Origin: an uncultured Pelagibacteraceae bacterium
GTDB lineage: Bacteria > Pseudomonadota > Alphaproteobacteria > Pelagibacterales > Pelagibacteraceae
Direction of reading: 5' to 3'
DNA: 64,000 bases
Assembly (NCBI GenBank): GCA_902582155.1
Contig: CACHRI010000001.1
Coordinates: 1 to 64,000, forward strand
Shown: positions 60,552-64,000 of the stretch, piece by piece
Position numbering within the stretch: the stretch's first letter is position 1
Layout of the letters: each line of letters opens with the position of its first letter
Position numbers and translations under genes: made by a program
The notes under the pieces: generated by a model
Databases searched by the model: none
Told to the model about the DNA's origin: nothing
Seen by the model: the letters and a program-made list of their open reading frames with translations, nothing else

Positions 60552-61704
60552 AAAATTTAAAAAATTTCTTTTAAAATTAAAAAAAGACAATAAATCATTA
60601 CATCAAATTGAAGTATCAAATAAATATTTAAGTGATAATTTTCATTTTAATTATTCTAAAAATCATTTAAGTGAAGAAGGAATTGATCGTTTATTTTCTT
60701 TTGCTAATCGATTACTTGATAAAGAAAAAAGACTTGAATATCAAAAGAATGATTTATGGAATAAAATTATTTCAGGAGGAGACCATGACGATTTGATGAA
60801 ATATTGTTTAAATAAAGATATAAAAAATTTTTATTCTCTCATCGACATTGCCGGCAAAACAAATCTTACATCAGGATTTTCTAATTATTTAAATTATCAA
60901 ATTTTATCTAAATCAAAAAAAAAAAAAGACAAAGAAGCAGTACAGTTACTTGATAAACTTATTTCTTTGGCAGAATATCTTAAACTAATTAAAGTTTATA
61001 ATCCTGAACAAGGAGGTTGGGAAATAAATAATGTTAATTACAAAGATTTAATTGAAAGTATTTTTAACGTTAATAATAAGAAAATTACGCCTTTTAAGTC
61101 ACCCAATTATATTTACGGCTTAAGAACAAATAAAGAATTTTATTGTTTAAAAGATTTTAAAAATTTTTACACATCTATAAGAATTAATGAAATTTTAGAT
61201 AATAATGCACATATAAAAACAATAGCCGAAATTGGAGCAGGATTGGGATATACCGCATACTATTCTACGCATTTAAACAAATTGCCATATAATATATATG
61301 ATTTATCCTCTGTTTTAATACTTCAAGCTTATTACTTAATGCTTTCAGCTGGAGAAGAAAAAATTTATTTAGACGGAGAAGAAAAAAAAGATGATGCACA
61401 AATATGTTTGTATCCTTATTGGGAAATATTTAATCATAAATTTGTTGATAACACTTTATGGGTTAATCAAGACAGTTTCCCAGAGATTGATATAAATCTT
61501 GCCAAAAAGTATGTAGCAATAATGTCGAAGACTAACAAAAGTTATTTTCTTTCAATCAATCAGGAGTCAAAAAACTTTAACACAATGGGAAAAATCCAAC
61601 ATCCCGTTAACGAAATTATTTCAAATGAAAAATGGAAACTTTTATATCGTTCAAGAGATTTTTTAAGGTTGGGTTATATAGAGGAGTTTTATTCAATCAA
61701 TTAA
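60544..61704 (+). CDS. putative sugar O-methyltransferase
   Basis: A 386-residue protein that matches the putative sugar O-methyltransferase family of surface-glycan clusters. The SAM site IKTIAEIGAGLGYTAYYSTHL is near residues 221-241, followed by NIYDLSSVLILQAYYLML near 248-265. The N-terminal 200 residues contain a helical region without a known domain, and the C-terminus ends in YIEEFYSIN. The start is TTG at 60544 inside the end of the previous gene. It is the last gene of the second glycan cluster before the tRNA. Confidence 0.72.
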   Translation: MIKKFKKFLLKLKKDNKSLHQIEVSNKYLSDNFHFNYSKNHLSEEGIDRLFSFANRLLDKEKRLEYQKNDLWNKIISGGDHDDLMKYCLNKDIKNFYSLIDIAGKTNLTSGFSNYLNYQILSKSKKKKDKEAVQLLDKLISLAEYLKLIKVYNPEQGGWEINNVNYKDLIESIFNVNNKKITPFKSPNYIYGLRTNKEFYCLKDFKNFYTSIRINEILDNNAHIKTIAEIGAGLGYTAYYSTHLNKLPYNIYDLSSVLILQAYYLMLSAGEEKIYLDGEEKKDDAQICLYPYWEIFNHKFVDNTLWVNQDSFPEIDINLAKKYVAIMSKTNKSYFLSINQESKNFNTMGKIQHPVNEIISNEKWKLLYRSRDFLRLGYIEEFYSIN

Positions 61705-61827
61705 AAATAAAGAAACTGCAAACAATTTTGAGCAGACTGGACGATAGAGACGGAAAATAAATTATTTTTACTTCTTTTAAACACTTGTGTATTAATATAT
61801 TAACAATATCAACAAAATATGACTAAA

Positions 61828-61913
61828 GCCCTCGTGGTGAAATTGGTAGACACAAAGGACTTAAAATCCTTGCCCTTTTGGGAGTGCCAGTTCGAGTCTG
61901 GCCGAGGGCACCA
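61828..61913 (+). tRNA. tRNA-Leu (TAA anticodon)
   Basis: 86-base class II tRNA with acceptor GCCCTCG pairing with CGAGGGC, D arm GTGG...GGTAGAC, anticodon stem AAGGA/TCCTT with loop CTTAAAA (anticodon TAA), long variable arm GCCCTTTTGGGAGT with a hairpin, T arm GCCAG TTCGAGT CTGGC, and encoded ACCA. It lies 6 bases before nadK and is probably processed from the same transcript. Confidence 0.95.
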
Positions 61914-61918
61914 CTAAT

Positions 61919-62695
61919 ATGAAAAAACTTCACTTCATTTTTGATAAAAATAAAAAATCGTTAGCTTATAAAAAAAAACTTTTGAAGAAATTTAAAAATT
62001 ATTCTCCTAAAAAAAGCTCATGCATTGTTGTTTTTGGTGGCGATGGATTCATGCTTAAAAACTTAAAAAAATTTTATAAATTTAAAAAACCTTTTTATGG
62101 AATAAATTGTGGATCATACGGTTTTTTAATGAATAATTCCAGTATTGAAAATTTAGATAAAAGAATTTTGAAATCAAAAAAAACAACTATCGATAGCTTG
62201 TCTATAAACTGTGCTTACGGCAATGGATTAAATCAAAATTTATTGGCCATAAATGAAATTTCTATTTTTAGACAAAGCAAACAAACTGCTTCATTGAATA
62301 TTTCTGTAGGAAAAAAAGAAATTATTAAAAAATTAATTGGCGATGGAGTTTTAATTTCCACTCCAGCAGGTAGCACAGCATATAATTTATCTGTTCATGG
62401 GCCAGTTTTGTCTTTAAATTCTGGTAAACTTGCGGTTACTCCAATTAGTCCTTTTAGACCAAGAAGATGGAAAGGAAAAATTATATCAAATAAATCTGTT
62501 GTAAAAATTAAAAATTTAGATTCAAAAAAAAGACCTATAGCTGCAGTTGCTGATAATATCGAGCTTAGAAATGTTAAGAATTTAACCATTAGAAGAAATA
62601 AAAAAGTAAATATAAATTTATTGTTTGATAGCAATAGAAGTTTGAATAATAGAATAAAAAAAGAAATAAAAAGACAAAAAGGCTCAAATTATTAA
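61919..62695 (+). CDS. nadK: NAD kinase
   Basis: Phosphorylates NAD to NADP. The 258-residue protein has the nucleotide-binding VVFGGDGFMLKNL near 37-49, the GSYGFLMN segment near 63-70, NEISIFRQ near 105-112, and the LIGDGVLISTPAGSTAYNLSVHGP block near 139-162, followed by TPISPFRPRRWKGKIIS. Start ATG 5 bases behind the tRNA-Leu CCA end; 6 bases before the potassium transporter gene. Confidence 0.93.
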   Translation: MKKLHFIFDKNKKSLAYKKKLLKKFKNYSPKKSSCIVVFGGDGFMLKNLKKFYKFKKPFYGINCGSYGFLMNNSSIENLDKRILKSKKTTIDSLSINCAYGNGLNQNLLAINEISIFRQSKQTASLNISVGKKEIIKKLIGDGVLISTPAGSTAYNLSVHGPVLSLNSGKLAVTPISPFRPRRWKGKIISNKSVVKIKNLDSKKRPIAAVADNIELRNVKNLTIRRNKKVNINLLFDSNRSLNNRIKKEIKRQKGSNY

Positions 62696-62701
62696 TAAGA
62701 A

Positions 62702-64000
62702 ATGAACTTTAAATCTATTTTTTTTTTCTTAGGACTTTTTATTTTGCCACTTAGCATTCTATCATTTGTAAATATTCTGTATTCCACTTACTTTGACTAT
62801 TTTTTAAGTATAGAGTCTTATACTTTTACTTTTTTTATTACATTATTTTTTGGAATACTTTTTTGTATTTATGGGAAAGGTTCGATAAAAAAAATTAATT
62901 TTTATGAGCAGCTTGTACTTATTATTTTAGTTTACACTTTTTCATCGTTATTTATATCGCTTCCATACTATTTTAGTAATTACCAAATTCTTTTTATCGA
63001 TGCATTATTTGAAAGCTTTTCAGGCATCACATCTACTGGATTTTCTATTTTTGACAATATTAAGTATTTGGATCCTACTTTAATACTTTGGAGATCATCA
63101 TCTCAATGGATAGGAGGATTATATTTTTTAATATTTTTAGTTATTATTTTTTCAAATAATCAATACAAGTTTAAACTTAATTATTTAGTAAATTCTGAAA
63201 ATAGTGGCTCATTAACCTCATCTAATATAAAAAAAATTATTTTACAAATTTTTTTAATATATTCGATTTTATCTTTGGTAATTTTTATAATTTTAAATTT
63301 TGCTAATATAAGATTGTTTAATTCGTTAAACCTCACTATGACAATAATTTCTAATGGAGGTTTTTTACCTACAGATAGTATTAATAAAATATTTTTAAAC
63401 AATAATTATTATTTTTTGGCGATAGTATTGTTGTTTCCAATGTTAAATATTTTTTTCTTCTTTAATATATTTGATAAAAAAAAAATTATAAAAAGTCATC
63501 AAGAAGACTTGTTCCTGGTATTATTTGTCGTAATTTTATCATTACTGATACTTTTTTTGTTAAACAATAATAATCCAATTGAAATCATAATAAACATTCT
63601 TAGCAGTTTAAGTAATTCAGGAATTACAGTTACAAAATCAGTCGATGATACATTGTTGTTTACAATTCTTTGTATTATTGGCGGTTCTTTAATATCCAAC
63701 TCATCAGGTATTAAGTTTTTAAGAATTTATATTCTGCTTAAGACAGCTTCAGCAGAAATAATCAAATTAGTTAGACCAAATAATATTTTTAATAATAATC
63801 TATTTTATTCGGAAACAAAAATTGACAACCAAACAGTAAATTTATCATTTCTAATTTTTATATCATTCTTTATAAGTGTATTTATTTTGTCAAGTTTCTT
63901 GATATTAGACAATATAAGTTTTGAAAATTCATTTAAATTATCAATATTAACATTGACCAATACCGTTAACTCATCATTGTATGGAGTTACAGAAATTGAT
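62702..64000 (+). CDS. TrkH/KtrB-type potassium uptake protein, cut by window edge
   Basis: The frame starts with ATG at 62702 and stays open for 433 codons to the end of the window. Long hydrophobic helices dominate. DALFESFSGITSTGFSIFDN near 105-124 is the first potassium-selectivity P-loop of the TrkH family, SQWIGGLYFLIFLVI near 139-153 matches its R-x-x-x-QWIGG block, TMTIISNGGFLPT near 220-232 is the second P-loop, and LSSLSNSGITVT near 308-319 the third. The C-terminus lies outside the window. Membrane potassium uptake, usually with TrkA. Confidence 0.85.
   Translation, partial: MNFKSIFFFLGLFILPLSILSFVNILYSTYFDYFLSIESYTFTFFITLFFGILFCIYGKGSIKKINFYEQLVLIILVYTFSSLFISLPYYFSNYQILFIDALFESFSGITSTGFSIFDNIKYLDPTLILWRSSSQWIGGLYFLIFLVIIFSNNQYKFKLNYLVNSENSGSLTSSNIKKIILQIFLIYSILSLVIFIILNFANIRLFNSLNLTMTIISNGGFLPTDSINKIFLNNNYYFLAIVLLFPMLNIFFFFNIFDKKKIIKSHQEDLFLVLFVVILSLLILFLLNNNNPIEIIINILSSLSNSGITVTKSVDDTLLFTILCIIGGSLISNSSGIKFLRIYILLKTASAEIIKLVRPNNIFNNNLFYSETKIDNQTVNLSFLIFISFFISVFILSSFLILDNISFENSFKLSILTLTNTVNSSLYGVTEID

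Noticed and set aside
61705-61827. Small RNA or leader gene between the sugar methyltransferase and tRNA-Leu
   Set aside because: No stable hairpin or open frame of useful length; probably just the tRNA promoter region, with no clear boxes.
1-64000. CRISPR arrays, insertion sequences, toxin-antitoxin or anti-phage defence genes
   Set aside because: No regular repeats, transposase, nuclease-helicase set or paired small toxin-antitoxin frames were found on reading the window.

Overview
The window looks like a chromosomal segment of a SAR11-type marine alphaproteobacterium (Pelagibacter-like). This rests on the strong A+T bias, very small intergenic gaps (the largest is about 190 bases), many 1-4 base start/stop overlaps, taurine transport next to a taurine-type transaminase and alanine dehydrogenase, a fused SpeD-SpeE, and a housekeeping set in typical alphaproteobacterial form. 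It is inference: there is no rRNA in the window and no database search was run. No insertion sequence, prophage, CRISPR array or plasmid function was seen.

Layout. 1-2202 (minus): taurine/nitrate-type ABC transporter, with a strong terminator hairpin between the binding-protein and ATPase genes. 2333-4768 (minus): three deoxysugar genes (RmlD-like reductase, C-methyltransferase, rfbC). 4866-7648 (plus): class III aminotransferase, alanine dehydrogenase, small membrane protein. 7734-18654: surface-glycan island with gmd, rfbA, rfbB, several glycosyltransferases, an acyltransferase, a second C-methyltransferase and a CAT-anticodon tRNA. 18651-23707: apt divergent from mtnP-mtnA-class II aldolase-speDE, followed by a nitrilase-family gene; together these form a coherent polyamine by-product (methylthioadenosine) module. 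23704-26165: DUF6165 protein and two glycosyltransferases. 26165-33724: small enzymes, transporters, rpoZ, dusA, phosphomannomutase. 33780-36859: nrdAB behind a promoter and a pair of NrdR-box-like sites. 37511-40831: prpC-prpB, LysE-type exporter, HAD phosphatase. 40903-49914: GlmU acetyltransferase domain alone, glmS, class II DAHP synthase, nadE, cysS, cimA, trmJ, rpsD. 49939-57134 (minus): sfsA-map-purB-purC-purS-purQ-purL-bolA-grxD. 57147-61704 (plus): CinA-like gene leading a second, smaller glycan cluster. 61828-64000: tRNA-Leu, nadK and the start of a TrkH-type potassium transporter.

How the genes work together. The taurine genes would import taurine, transaminate it onto pyruvate and recycle the alanine. 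The glycan genes would supply dTDP- and GDP-6-deoxyhexoses, two of them possibly C-methylated, plus transferases to assemble a strain-variable surface polysaccharide. SpeDE makes spermidine and releases methylthioadenosine; MtnP, MtnA and a FucA-like aldolase could split it to adenine, dihydroxyacetone phosphate and a methylthio-aldehyde, with Apt recovering the adenine. The pur block is the FGAM synthetase complex and adjacent purine steps.

There is no gene-free stretch above 300 bases. The main non-coding signals found are the tauA/tauB terminator, a candidate tauA promoter, the nrdA promoter with NrdR-like boxes, a perfect 13-base-pair hairpin at the end of the DAHP synthase gene, and a candidate rpsD promoter.
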